A stretch of 15,744 nucleotides of DNA from UBA2402 sp037139735 (GCA_037139735.1 JBAXFU010000078.1:1-15744); one strand, 5' to 3'. Shown: positions 7,723-15,045, numbered from the stretch's first letter. Made by a program: numbers and translations. Notes: generated by a model from the sequence alone, not told the origin.

Positions 7723-8838
7723 TCAGCGGCGACGGCGCGCCGCCGCGAGCCCACCGAGGGCGAGCAGGGCAGCCGCGCCGGGGGCGGGCACCACGAAGGT
7801 GTAGGACGAGATGCCCTGGTTGGAGGCCATGGCGTAGATCGTCGCGGTCTGGTTGGCGTGATCGATGGCGCCGAACTGGACCGAGCCAGTGCCGTTGCCG
7901 TTGGGGCTCAGCGTGCCACTGGTGGCGTTGGCGTTGGCCAGGAGGACCGGGTTGTTGGGGTCGGTCATGTCGTAGACGCGGAGCGTCGAGTTGTTCTGGT
8001 CGAGCGCCGCGAGGATGGGAGTGCCGCCGATGTTGGCGTAGTCAATATTCGACTCGCCGCCGCTGGTGAGGGCGATGGCGGTCGAGGTGCGGGTGCCAAC
8101 GGAGTTGCCGTCGGCGTAGCTCGTGCCGTAGAGGCTGTCGCTGGAGACCTTGCCGAAGACGTCGTTGGCGGAGGCGCCGAAGGTCAGGCCGAGGCGGAAG
8201 CGGCTGCCGGCCAGGGCGGGCGAGAAGGTCGTGACCGACGTGCGGCTGGTGGCCGTGAAGACCGTGTAGCCGCCGATGGCGGCGTTGTTGCCGTGGCCCA
8301 TCACGACGCGGACGTCGGAGCCCGAACCGGTCACGTCCATCGAGTCACCCATGCGGGTGGCAAGCGCGGCGGGAACGGGCGGGTTGAGGTTGACCGTGGT
8401 GTTGGCCCACGGCGTCGAATCGATCGTCGCGCCTTCGCTGGCCCAGCGGTAGATCTTCATCGCGTTGGTGCGGGTGTCGGCCTGGAGGTTGCCGACGAAG
8501 ATCTGGCCGTCGCGAGAGACGCCGACCTGGTTGATCTGGAAGGTGCCGCCGCTGATCACGCCGGTGCCGAGGTCGAGCTGGCTGACCTGGGCGCCCGTCG
8601 AGCCGCTATAGGTCTTGAGCGAGTTGCCGCCGCTGCGGCTGGCGACGATGAGGTTGCCCGTCGCCGGGTTGTAGGCGAAAGCGCGCTCGTTGTTGCCGGT
8701 GCCGAGCGTGGAGCCGGTGACCGGAGCAACCCAGCCGTTGACGCCGAAGCCCGAGTTGGGGGTCAGCGAGACGGGAGCCGCGTTGGCGACGGCCGCAATG
8801 CCCGCCAATGCGACAAGCGAAAGGACGACGTTCTTCAT
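7723..8838 (-). CDS. Secreted protein with PEP-CTERM-like sorting tail (possible DUF4623-type repeat domain)
   Basis: This 371-residue exported protein starts with a signal peptide (MKNVVLSLVALAGIAAVANA, cleavage after ANA at 18-20). It ends with a sorting signal at 350-371: VPAPGAAALL, a hydrophobic helix, then RRRR. That tail is the variant of the PEP-CTERM/exosortase signal common in Phycisphaerae. The middle is rich in Gly, Ser, Thr and Asn and has blade-like units (NERAFAYNPATGNLIVASR, DGQIFVGNL, MKIYRWA, LRVYDMTDPNNPVLLANA) suggesting a beta-propeller; the pattern resembles DUF4623 proteins, which I cannot confirm. The ATG at 8838 has a good AGGAGA (8846-8851) seven nt upstream. The frame stays open far upstream to 9774, but that extension is not coding. 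The protein probably ends up in the outer envelope or is released. It has its own terminator. Confidence 0.85.
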   Translation of the reverse strand: MKNVVLSLVALAGIAAVANAAPVSLTPNSGFGVNGWVAPVTGSTLGTGNNERAFAYNPATGNLIVASRSGGNSLKTYSGSTGAQVSQLDLGTGVISGGTFQINQVGVSRDGQIFVGNLQADTRTNAMKIYRWASEGATIDSTPWANTTVNLNPPVPAALATRMGDSMDVTGSGSDVRVVMGHGNNAAIGGYTVFTATSRTSVTTFSPALAGSRFRLGLTFGASANDVFGKVSSDSLYGTSYADGNSVGTRTSTAIALTSGGESNIDYANIGGTPILAALDQNNSTLRVYDMTDPNNPVLLANANATSGTLSPNGNGTGSVQFGAIDHANQTATIYAMASNQGISSYTFVVPAPGAAALLALGGLAAARRRR

Positions 8839-9174
8839 GTGACTCTCTCCTGCAGGAACCCTGAGACGCCAAGGCCAGGCGGAACACGGCTGTCCGCGGG
8901 TGGAAACATGGCCGCGGCGTCTCGTTATATAAGCTGGAGTGTAACGGAAAGCCCAGCGATGGCAAAGGGTTGGAACGAGGTTTTTCATCCCGACTTCACG
9001 AAAGTGGCGCCGCGTCGTCTGATAAGCCGCGGAGAACCATGATCGGCGTGGGGTATGCCTCACGCCGCACGACCGAACACAATCCGATCTTCCCTGAAAA
9101 CTGGCAAGCCGATCGCCATTGTTCCGAAGCAGGGAGGTGGCGAAGACACCAGCGTCTCGCCACGCCATGAGCCG
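8839..9174. other. Gene-free region between divergent genes
   Basis: This 336-nt stretch holds no gene I can support. It must contain the leader and promoter of the secreted-protein gene (minus) and of the seven-helix membrane-protein gene (plus). An AT-rich, self-complementary TTATATAA at 8925-8932 stands out and could be a -10 element for the minus-strand gene (or either strand), but no well-spaced -35 is evident. A weak hairpin (9045-9053 against 9058-9066, one wobble pair) lies in the plus-strand leader. A GGAGG-like run at 9133-9137 is too far from ATG 9175 to act as its ribosome-binding site and has no in-frame ATG close to it. Confidence 0.5.
8846..8851 (-). promoter_or_regulatory. Ribosome-binding site fixing the start at 8838
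   Basis: AGGAGA on the minus strand lies seven nt before ATG 8838. It is the strongest Shine-Dalgarno sequence in the window, and with the signal peptide that follows it overrules the much longer open frame. Confidence 0.8.
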
Positions 9175-10089
9175 ATGGACACCTCCATCCCCATTCTGAC
9201 GCTGGCCGCCTCGACCGGCTCGCTCGCCGGCGTGCCGCTGGCGGTGCATCTGCCGGTCGCGGTCGTGCTGGTGGCGGGGCTGATCCTCTGTGTCGCCGGC
9301 GCGAAACTCCTGCGTCCGGTCTACGTCCTGATGGTCGCGGCGGCATGCAGCCTGCTCGTGGGCCTGATGGCTCCCAACTTCATCGCTGATCGCCTGCTGG
9401 GCATCCCCTCGCCCGTCATCGGCATGGCGACGGGCGCGGTCTTGGGCGGCCTCCTTGCCGTGGCCACCTTCCGATTCGCCTTGGGGCTCACCAGTTGCGG
9501 GGCGTTTGTCGTGGCGGCCTTCCTTGCCGCCGCGGCGTATCTGTCGACCGTTCCCGGCGCGCTGCCCCCCTTGACCGAACACCGCGAGCGACTCGGACAG
9601 TCGTGGAGTGAACGCATCGACGAGGCGCCGCAGGCATTCGCCATCACGCAGGCACGTCGCCTCATCGCCGCCGCCGCGTCGTCCCTGGCCGCCACGCCCG
9701 CGGGGGCCGAACCCAAGGACGAAGCGGCGGCCAACACCCGCGGCTTCCTTGACGACTGCTTCCACGAACTCCACGCGGCGTGGGGATCGATGCCCGGCGA
9801 CACCCGCCTCACCTTCATCGCCACGTGCCTCGCCGGCGCGATGCTCGGCTTTGCGCTCGGCGTCGCCGCCCCCGCCAAGGCCGGGGCGGCGATCACCTCC
9901 CTGGCCGGCGCGATGCTCGTGCTCCTCAGCGGTGCGTGGCTGCTGCGAGTTGCGGGGGTGATCGAGCCGACGCTCGCGGAACGCGGCGCCTTGGCGTGGC
10001 TTGCCGCGTGGATCGGCCTCGCGCTCATCGCGCTGGTCTTCCAGTGGCCCCGAAAGTCGCAGGCCAAGGCCGAGCCGGCCGAGGCCTGA
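9175..10089 (+). CDS. Seven-helix integral membrane protein (DUF4203/TMEM198-like)
   Basis: This 304-residue protein is dominated by hydrophobic segments at about 24-42, 47-65, 79-98, 103-123, 212-231, 235-255 and 272-290. The first four are closely packed and rich in Gly/Ala. The seven-helix count and the spacing of glycines resemble the TM7SF3/TMEM198 (DUF4203) group, a family without a firm biochemical role; I hold this only loosely. Between helices 4 and 5 is a polar loop of about 88 residues (124-211) with acidic and basic clusters. The C-terminus is a short charged tail (RKSQAKAEPAEA). I prefer ATG 9175 because the upstream in-frame extension to 9055 is low in hydrophobicity and looks non-coding; no strong Shine-Dalgarno supports either. 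The gene converges on the oxidase gene with 9 nt between stop codons. The function is unknown. Confidence 0.75.
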   Translation: MDTSIPILTLAASTGSLAGVPLAVHLPVAVVLVAGLILCVAGAKLLRPVYVLMVAAACSLLVGLMAPNFIADRLLGIPSPVIGMATGAVLGGLLAVATFRFALGLTSCGAFVVAAFLAAAAYLSTVPGALPPLTEHRERLGQSWSERIDEAPQAFAITQARRLIAAAASSLAATPAGAEPKDEAAANTRGFLDDCFHELHAAWGSMPGDTRLTFIATCLAGAMLGFALGVAAPAKAGAAITSLAGAMLVLLSGAWLLRVAGVIEPTLAERGALAWLAAWIGLALIALVFQWPRKSQAKAEPAEA

Positions 10090-10098
10090 AGCACCGGC

Positions 10099-11013
10099 TC
10101 ACGTCGACAGCAGACGCACCACATCGAGCGCACACCCGCGACAGAGCGTGTAGCCGCTCCCGCCGTGGCCGTAGTTGTGGATCACCCGTCCCTCTCGCTC
10201 GAGGCGCACCGCGGGCCGATAGGGCCGCAGGCCCGAGGAATCGCGGAGCACCCGCTGCACCTTCAACCCGTGTGCCGCGGCACGCTCGAGGATGACGCGG
10301 CGCCACGCCTCTGTCGGCGGCGTGGGTGCATCACCCGACTCCTCGATGGCGCATCCGCCAAGGACCACCTCGTTGCGTCGCGGGATCGAATAGAAGAACC
10401 GCGACTCGTCGCGTTCGTCGCTGATCGAGAGCGACAGGTCGAGTCCGTCGGCGGCGACGATGGTCGTCTGGCCCCAGATGCCCTTGAGGGTGGTGTCGCC
10501 GCAGAGCGAGCGAGCGCCCAGACCCGTGCAGTTGACGACGACATCGCCCTCGACCTCGTCGAGCGAGCGAACGCGGCCGAAGGCGACGCGATCGGCGAGT
10601 CGCCGTTCGAGCCAGGCGCAGAAGGTGGTGGGCTCGACGCGGGGAGCCGCGAATCGCCAAAGGAAGGGGGCCTCGGGCCGCCCGACGATCGGATCGCCCA
10701 GGTCATCGACGGCGCCGGCCCACCAAGGACGCTCGGGGGTGTCGGCATAGACCTCTTGCACGAGCACGTCGATCCCGGCCTCGGGTGTGGTGACGGCGAG
10801 CTGCGTCTCCCACGTCCGCGTCATGGCGGCCCAGCGGTTGACGGTTGTCGGCGGGTCGGAGCGGAAGGGGAACCAGATGGCCCCCGCCGCGGCCGAGGTG
10901 ATGCCAGCGCCGAGGGCGGCGGCAACCACGCGAACATCGTGCCCCGCTTCGAGCAGGGCATCCGCCGTGGTCAACCCGATCACTCCCGCCCCCACAACGG
11001 TCACGCGCGCCAT
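10099..11013 (-). CDS. FAD-dependent D-amino-acid oxidase family protein
   Basis: This 304-residue flavoenzyme of the DAO family would oxidise a D-amino acid to the 2-oxo acid, ammonia and hydrogen peroxide in the cytoplasm. The N-terminus has the dinucleotide-binding fold VVGAGVIGLTTADALLEAGHDV (G8, G10, G13), a glycine-rich segment AAAGAIWFPF (41-50), and NCTGLGARSL at 161-170. The substrate pocket signature is present: Y208 in FYSIPRR, R263 in GLRPYRPAVRLER (the carboxylate-binding Arg of DAAO), and HNYGHGGSGYTLCRG at 279-293. It is slightly short for the family (330-350). No peroxisomal or export signal is seen. ATG 11013 has no clear ribosome-binding site. D-aspartate oxidase is an alternative. 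Possible uses are recycling D-amino acids from cell walls of other bacteria or from its own; this is inference. Confidence 0.88.
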   Translation of the reverse strand: MARVTVVGAGVIGLTTADALLEAGHDVRVVAAALGAGITSAAAGAIWFPFRSDPPTTVNRWAAMTRTWETQLAVTTPEAGIDVLVQEVYADTPERPWWAGAVDDLGDPIVGRPEAPFLWRFAAPRVEPTTFCAWLERRLADRVAFGRVRSLDEVEGDVVVNCTGLGARSLCGDTTLKGIWGQTTIVAADGLDLSLSISDERDESRFFYSIPRRNEVVLGGCAIEESGDAPTPPTEAWRRVILERAAAHGLKVQRVLRDSSGLRPYRPAVRLEREGRVIHNYGHGGSGYTLCRGCALDVVRLLST

Positions 11014-11159
11014 GATGCAGCGTAGTCGCGGGCAAGGGCGATTCCACGTCAGGTCCGGGAAGTGCTGCCGCGGCTAAGACTTGGACGAGCGTCACGATGC
11101 GGATGAGTGGCGGCGGGGTGGCCTGCGTGGCGTGTGCTGCCTACCGTCTCGTTCACCAA

Positions 11160-11233
11160 CGGGGTATAGCGCAGCTTGGTAGCGCGTTTGACTGGGGGTC
11201 AAAAGGTCAGCGGTTCAAATCCGCTTACCCCGA
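11160..11233 (+). tRNA. tRNA-Pro (anticodon GGG)
   Basis: The cloverleaf is complete. The acceptor stem is CGGGGTA/TACCCCG, with seven perfect pairs. The D stem is GCGC/GCGC around AGCTTGGTA. The anticodon stem is TTTGA/TCAAA with loop CTGGGGG, giving anticodon GGG and G37. The variable loop is AGGTC, the T stem AGCGG/CCGCT with loop TTCAAAT, and the discriminator base is A11233. The C1-G72 start is typical of bacterial tRNA-Pro. The next bases are CTT, so the CCA end is not encoded and must be added by nucleotidyltransferase. It reads CCC and CCU codons. Confidence 0.97.
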
Positions 11234-11247
11234 CTTTGTTCAGAGTG

Positions 11248-11277
11248 AAGCCCTTCGATGAGCACATCGAAGGGCTT
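11248..11277 (+). terminator. Terminator after tRNA-Pro
   Basis: A perfect 13-bp stem (11248-11260 against 11265-11277, AAGCCCTTCGATG and complement) with loop AGCA lies 14 nt after the tRNA and ends in a short T-rich tail (TTTCTCGTT). It should isolate the tRNA from the sigma-factor operon that follows on the same strand. Confidence 0.8.
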
Positions 11278-11322
11278 TCTCGTTGTGGGCAAGGGACTTG
11301 CCGACCATGACCGCGAGTTCTA

Positions 11323-11418
11323 CCGACCGTGAAATCGTGGTCGGAATTCGACCATTGTGAGCCGACTCCTAGCAGGATTTGAATCAGTCACGCAGGCTGC
11401 ATGCGGTGGCTCGCATGC
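11323..11418 (+). promoter_or_regulatory. Inverted repeats in the leader of the sigma-factor gene
   Basis: Between the tRNA terminator and ATG 11472 are overlapping symmetrical elements. CCGACC (11323-11328) pairs with GGTCGG (11339-11344); GGTCG (11339-11343) can instead pair with CGACC (11349-11353). The two pairings are mutually exclusive. A separate 7-bp repeat GCATGCG/CGCATGC lies at 11399-11418. They could be operators or leader structures for the sigma gene. I see no consensus sigma-70 promoter here, so an autoregulated ECF promoter is possible but not shown. Confidence 0.35.
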
Positions 11419-11471
11419 GAGGGGCCAGCGGCACTTCGGTTCCGCATCTGGCCGGGCAGTACCATGGGGCC

Positions 11472-12065
11472 ATGTTCCCAGCGCCTCCCCAACCCCAAGA
11501 TGCCACGCTGCTGATGGCTGCCGCCGCCAGCGGGGACAAGTCAGCCGCCGATCGGCTCTTGCCGCTGGTGTATGACCAGCTTCGTGCTGCCGCGCAGAAA
11601 CACATGATGGGTGAGGCCCAGGGGCACACTCTCTCGGCCACCGTGCTGGTGCATGAAGCGTATCTGAAACTGGCAGGTCCCCGAGCGGTGCCCTGGGCGG
11701 GACGGGGGCATTTCTACGCCGCCGCAGCCGAGTCGATGCGGAGAATTCTGATTGACCACGCCCGTGCCAAGGCCGCGGGAATACGGGGAGGCCCCGATGC
11801 CCGACGGGCGGCGGTAAGCCTGACCTCTCTCCCCGATCTGAACTCCGACACCGAATCTGCCGGATTCCTGATCCTCAACGAGGCAATCGCCCGCTTGGAG
11901 GGTGCGGACAGCGATGCCGCGGCCGTCGTTCGGCTGCGATACTTCGCCGGGCTGAGCATCGAGCAGACCGCGTCGGCGCTGGGGCTTTCGGCACCGACAG
12001 TGAAGCGGTCGTGGGCGTTTGCCCGAGGTTGGCTGAAGGAAGCGATCGAAGCCGGGCGGGTCTGA
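11472..12065 (+). CDS. ECF sigma factor, planctomycete type (Sigma70_ECF / Sig-70_X6)
   Basis: This 197-residue alternative sigma factor directs RNA polymerase to a dedicated promoter set. Region 2 covers about residues 12-98, including HTLSATVLVHEAYLKL (52-67), a signature of this subfamily (usually LQPTALVHEAYLRL), and RRILIDHARAK (90-100). Region 4 covers about 135-190, with the DNA-reading helix-turn-helix LSIEQTASALGLSAPTVKRSWAFARGWL (161-188). The ATG at 11472 is preferred because conserved sequence starts soon after it; an in-frame TTG at 11379 or ATG at 11415 would add a basic stretch without family resemblance. The kinase gene begins 21 nt after the stop. This pairing of ECF factor and kinase, without an anti-sigma gene, is known in Planctomycetes and suggests that the kinase controls the sigma factor. 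Confidence 0.93.
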   Translation: MFPAPPQPQDATLLMAAAASGDKSAADRLLPLVYDQLRAAAQKHMMGEAQGHTLSATVLVHEAYLKLAGPRAVPWAGRGHFYAAAAESMRRILIDHARAKAAGIRGGPDARRAAVSLTSLPDLNSDTESAGFLILNEAIARLEGADSDAAAVVRLRYFAGLSIEQTASALGLSAPTVKRSWAFARGWLKEAIEAGRV

Positions 12066-12086
12066 GTTGAATCGTGAGAGACGGTC

Positions 12087-14852
12087 ATGACGGAACACAA
12101 GCACGAAGACCTGCGGCGGCTGTTCGACCTGGCCATTGCGGCTGCGCCTGGCGACCGAGGGCCGCTTCTGGACTGCGAATGCGGGGGCGATACCGGGCTG
12201 AAGAAGCGCGTCGAAGCCATGATCGCGGCGGCCGAAGACGATCGGTTCCTCTCCGAACCGACTCATGGGCATTACGACAGCTTGCCCACATCCGACTCCT
12301 CGGCGGCGGCAGAGACTTTGGCCGCGCCGCTGCGCGAAGGCCCCGGCACTCGCATCGGGCCGTACAAGCTTCTTCAGCTCATCGGCGAAGGCGGGTTCGG
12401 CTCGGTCTTCATGGCCGAGCAGGAGAAACCGGTCGCGCGCAAGGTCGCTCTGAAGATCATCAAGCTCGGAATGGACACGCGGCAGGTGGTGGCGCGGTTC
12501 GAGCAGGAGCGGCAGGCATTGGCGATGATGGACCACCCCAACATCGCCCGCGTGCTGGATGCGGGTGCGACAGACACGGGGCGACCGTTCTTCGTGATGG
12601 AACTGGTCAAGGGCGACCCGATCGTCGAGTACTGCGATAAGAACAACCTCTCCATCGAGGACCGGCTGGAACTCTTCGCGCAGGTGTGCAACGCCGTGCA
12701 GCACGCGCACACCAAGGGGATTATCCACCGCGACATCAAGCCGTCGAACATTCTGGTGTCCACGCAGGACGGCCGCCCGCACACCAAAGTCATCGACTTC
12801 GGCATCGCCAAGGCGACGGCGAGCAAGCTGACCGAGAAGACGCTCTTCACCGAGCACAAGGCTCTGATCGGCACGCCGGAGTACATGAGCCCTGAGCAGG
12901 CCGAAGGCAACCTCGACATCGACACCCGCACCGATGTGTACTCCCTCGGTGTGCTGCTCTACGAACTGCTCACGGGCACGACACCGTTCACGGGCAAAGA
13001 GCTCCGCTCCGCCGCGTTCGGCGAGATCCAGCGGATCATCCGCGAGGTGGAGCCTCCCAAGCCGAGCACGCGACTGAGCGCGAACATCGACACCATTGCC
13101 AGCGTTGCGGCCAAGCGGCACACCGAGCCCAAGCGACTCGGTACCGTCGTCCGTGGCGAGCTTGACTGGATTGTGATGAAGGCTCTGGAGAAGGACCGCC
13201 AGCGCCGCTATGAGACAGCCAACGGGCTTGCGATGGACATTCGGCGCTACCTCTCGGGCGAGGCAGTGGTCGCTGCGCCACCGAGCACCGCGTACCGCAT
13301 GAAAAAGTTCATCAAGCGGCACCGCGGCGTTGTCATCGCTACCGGAGTCGTTGCCGCCGCACTTGTATTGGGTGTCGTGGGGACCAGCATGGGATTGATG
13401 GAAGCGCGGAAGCAGCGAAGCGCCGCCGAGCAAAGCGGAGCTCTCGCAAGTGAAGAGGCCGCTCGCGCGGCGAAAGCAGAAAGCATCGCGAAATTGCGCC
13501 TCGCGGAGTCCGAGGCGACTGTTGGGTTCTTGGATGAGATGCTTGGAGCGGTCGATCCGACCGCACAGGGCAAGGATGTGACGGTACGCAAGGTCCTCGA
13601 CGGAGCTTCCAAATCACTTGGCGAGCGCTTTGCCGACCGGCCGCTTGTTGCCGCTCGGCTGCACGGCACCATCGGTCGCACCTATCTGGGACTGGGCGTG
13701 TACGACCAGAGCGAGCCGCACATTCGCGAGCAAATACGCATTCGCAGTGCTGAACTCGGGCCCGATCACGAGGACACCTGCAAGGCAACTAATGATCTGG
13801 GCGCGCTGTTAGTCAAAAACGGCAAGTACGCCGATGCAGAAACACTGCTTAAGGATGCGATTGCCAAGCACGAACGGCTCTTTGGTCGGCGCCACGAAGT
13901 TACGCTGATGAGCATCGATGAATTGACCACGCTTTACACCGAGCAAGGTCGGGGGGACGAGGCCGAACCCCTCCTGCGCGAATCACTTGAGGCACGCAGG
14001 TCCAAATCCCAGGGTGGTACATGGGAATCGCTCGCGACGATGAACTCACTGGCGACAGTGCTGGCTGACAAGGCATCGTTTGCGGAGGCTGAGTCGTTGT
14101 TTGAAGAAGCGGTGCGAGCCTCGGAAAAGCTGGGGAAGGGTGATCATCCGTTCGCGCTGGAGATTCGTGGGAACTTCGCGTGGATGGAGTACTGGGCTGG
14201 CTCGCAGGAACGCAAGACCAATCCTGATCAATCCAAGAAGCGCATGGAGCGCGCGCGCGTTCTAGGCGAAGAGGTGTATGAGGCGAAACTGCGTGTTCTG
14301 GGCGAGGAGCACCAATCCACGCTTTCTACAATGAGCAACCTCTGCTCGGTGTACGTCGACAGGGGTATGCTCGACCAAGCCGAGATTCTGAGGCGAAAAG
14401 AGCTCGCGATTACCGAACGCATCCTGGGAGCGGATCATCCTGACACGCAGATATCGCTCGCCAATGTGGGCGCACTCTTGCGCAAGAGAGGACGTTTTGA
14501 AGAGGCGATTGTCTTTCTTGAGCGCTCAATTCAAGGTTCGCGGAAGGCATTCCCACCCGACTATGAGGGCACCGGATTTACGCTTGGGTGGTATGGAAGT
14601 TGCCTCAGCAAACTGGGCCGCCACGCCGATGCCGAGAAGGCACTGATTGAGGCTCGCACCATCGTTGCGAAAAAAATGGGAGACGAAAACCCAATCACGA
14701 GGGAAGTGACCCGCGACCTGGTCAACGTGTACGAGGCGTGGGAGAAAGCTGAGCCGGGTAAGGGGCACGCCGCGGCGGCGGCCGAGTGGAAGGGGAAGTT
14801 GGATGCGATGGGTTCGCCTGCACAGGGCACACCGCCCGCCGGGAAGAAGTGA
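12087..14852 (+). CDS. Membrane-anchored Ser/Thr protein kinase with C-terminal TPR repeats
   Basis: This 921-residue one-component sensor kinase of the PknB (Hanks) type begins with a short helical leader (1-88). The kinase domain starts near residue 91: glycine loop GEGGFGSV (100-107), ATP lysine K123 in VALKIIK, helix-C E141, catalytic HRDIKPSN (214-221, D216), DFG (237-239) and GTPEYMSPEQ (262-271). All catalytic residues are intact. An insert at about 305-358 precedes DWIVMKALEKDRQRRYETA, as in many planctomycete kinases. One membrane helix follows (414-436), then a charged coiled-coil (438-478) and about eight TPR/kinesin-light-chain-like repeats (523-885; LG.DH.DT....LG.L....G....AE.LL pattern), probably outside the membrane as a protein-binding sensor. 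It is co-transcribed with the ECF factor 21 nt upstream and probably regulates it. The 3' half is richer in A/T-ending codons than the kinase half. Confidence 0.95.
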   Translation: MTEHKHEDLRRLFDLAIAAAPGDRGPLLDCECGGDTGLKKRVEAMIAAAEDDRFLSEPTHGHYDSLPTSDSSAAAETLAAPLREGPGTRIGPYKLLQLIGEGGFGSVFMAEQEKPVARKVALKIIKLGMDTRQVVARFEQERQALAMMDHPNIARVLDAGATDTGRPFFVMELVKGDPIVEYCDKNNLSIEDRLELFAQVCNAVQHAHTKGIIHRDIKPSNILVSTQDGRPHTKVIDFGIAKATASKLTEKTLFTEHKALIGTPEYMSPEQAEGNLDIDTRTDVYSLGVLLYELLTGTTPFTGKELRSAAFGEIQRIIREVEPPKPSTRLSANIDTIASVAAKRHTEPKRLGTVVRGELDWIVMKALEKDRQRRYETANGLAMDIRRYLSGEAVVAAPPSTAYRMKKFIKRHRGVVIATGVVAAALVLGVVGTSMGLMEARKQRSAAEQSGALASEEAARAAKAESIAKLRLAESEATVGFLDEMLGAVDPTAQGKDVTVRKVLDGASKSLGERFADRPLVAARLHGTIGRTYLGLGVYDQSEPHIREQIRIRSAELGPDHEDTCKATNDLGALLVKNGKYADAETLLKDAIAKHERLFGRRHEVTLMSIDELTTLYTEQGRGDEAEPLLRESLEARRSKSQGGTWESLATMNSLATVLADKASFAEAESLFEEAVRASEKLGKGDHPFALEIRGNFAWMEYWAGSQERKTNPDQSKKRMERARVLGEEVYEAKLRVLGEEHQSTLSTMSNLCSVYVDRGMLDQAEILRRKELAITERILGADHPDTQISLANVGALLRKRGRFEEAIVFLERSIQGSRKAFPPDYEGTGFTLGWYGSCLSKLGRHADAEKALIEARTIVAKKMGDENPITREVTRDLVNVYEAWEKAEPGKGHAAAAAEWKGKLDAMGSPAQGTPPAGKK

Positions 14853-14963
14853 GCCGGTGTATGGCGGGCAGCGGCGAGTGACCAGCGTTCCCGGCGGCTC
14901 ACAGCTCTTCGCCGAGCAACAACCGCTTCTCTGACTCCCAAAGGCGGATTCCCTCGACAAAAA

Positions 14964-14989
14964 GTTCAAACCGTGTCCTGTCACCCCGA
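14964..14989 (+). other. tRNA-3'-end-like sequence
   Basis: The stretch starts GTTCAAAC and ends GTCCTGTCACCCCGA. It resembles the T-loop, T-stem and acceptor end of a bacterial tRNA (GGTTCAA..CCTGTCACCCCGA), interrupted by about four extra bases (CCGT). No matching 5' half, D arm or anticodon arm exists upstream, so it is not a functional tRNA. It shares TTCAAA and ACCCCGA with the intact tRNA-Pro at 11160, but is not a copy of it. It could be a remnant of a tRNA-targeted integration site; this is weak. Confidence 0.35.
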
Positions 14990-15001
14990 TTGCAATGCAA
15001 C

Positions 15002-15028
15002 CGCCCGCAGGTCAGCGACTTGCGGGCG
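15002..15028 (+). terminator. Strong hairpin, possible terminator of the kinase operon
   Basis: A 12-bp stem (15002-15013 against 15017-15028; outer part CGCCCGCA/TGCGGGCG, one G-T pair) with a 3-nt loop AGC lies 150 nt after the kinase stop codon. Only a short T-rich tail (TTGTCATT) follows, so it is not a classic intrinsic terminator. It could end or protect the kinase transcript. Confidence 0.5.
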
Positions 15029-15045
15029 TTGTCATTGGGGGAGGC

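Noticed and set aside
8839..9774. An N-terminal extension of about 312 residues to the secreted PEP-CTERM-like protein
   Set aside because: A good AGGAGA and a classic signal peptide start at 8838. The extension is Arg/Gln/Gly-rich and antisense to the membrane-protein gene at 9175, so it is a fortuitously open frame.
11081..11109. A promoter for tRNA-Pro (TTGGAC at 11081)
   Set aside because: The -35-like hexamer is acceptable but the sequence 17 nt later (TGAGTG) is a poor -10, so I do not annotate it.
11541..13433. A 630-codon minus-strand frame antisense to the sigma factor and kinase
   Set aside because: It overlaps two genes with intact catalytic and DNA-binding motifs on the plus strand and has no family resemblance of its own.
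14899..14990. A possible minus-strand peptide ending in GDRTRFELFVEGIRLWES...
   Set aside because: It reads like protein, but GDRTR-type peptides arise from antisense translation of tRNA-3'-end-like DNA, there is no good start codon or ribosome-binding site, and it runs through the hairpin at 15002-15028.
14995..15033. An integron attC site formed by the hairpin with flanking CAAC...GTTG
   Set aside because: The flanks do pair with one extrahelical C, but they do not match the RYYYAAC/GTTRRRY core consensus and there is no integron integrase or cassette array.
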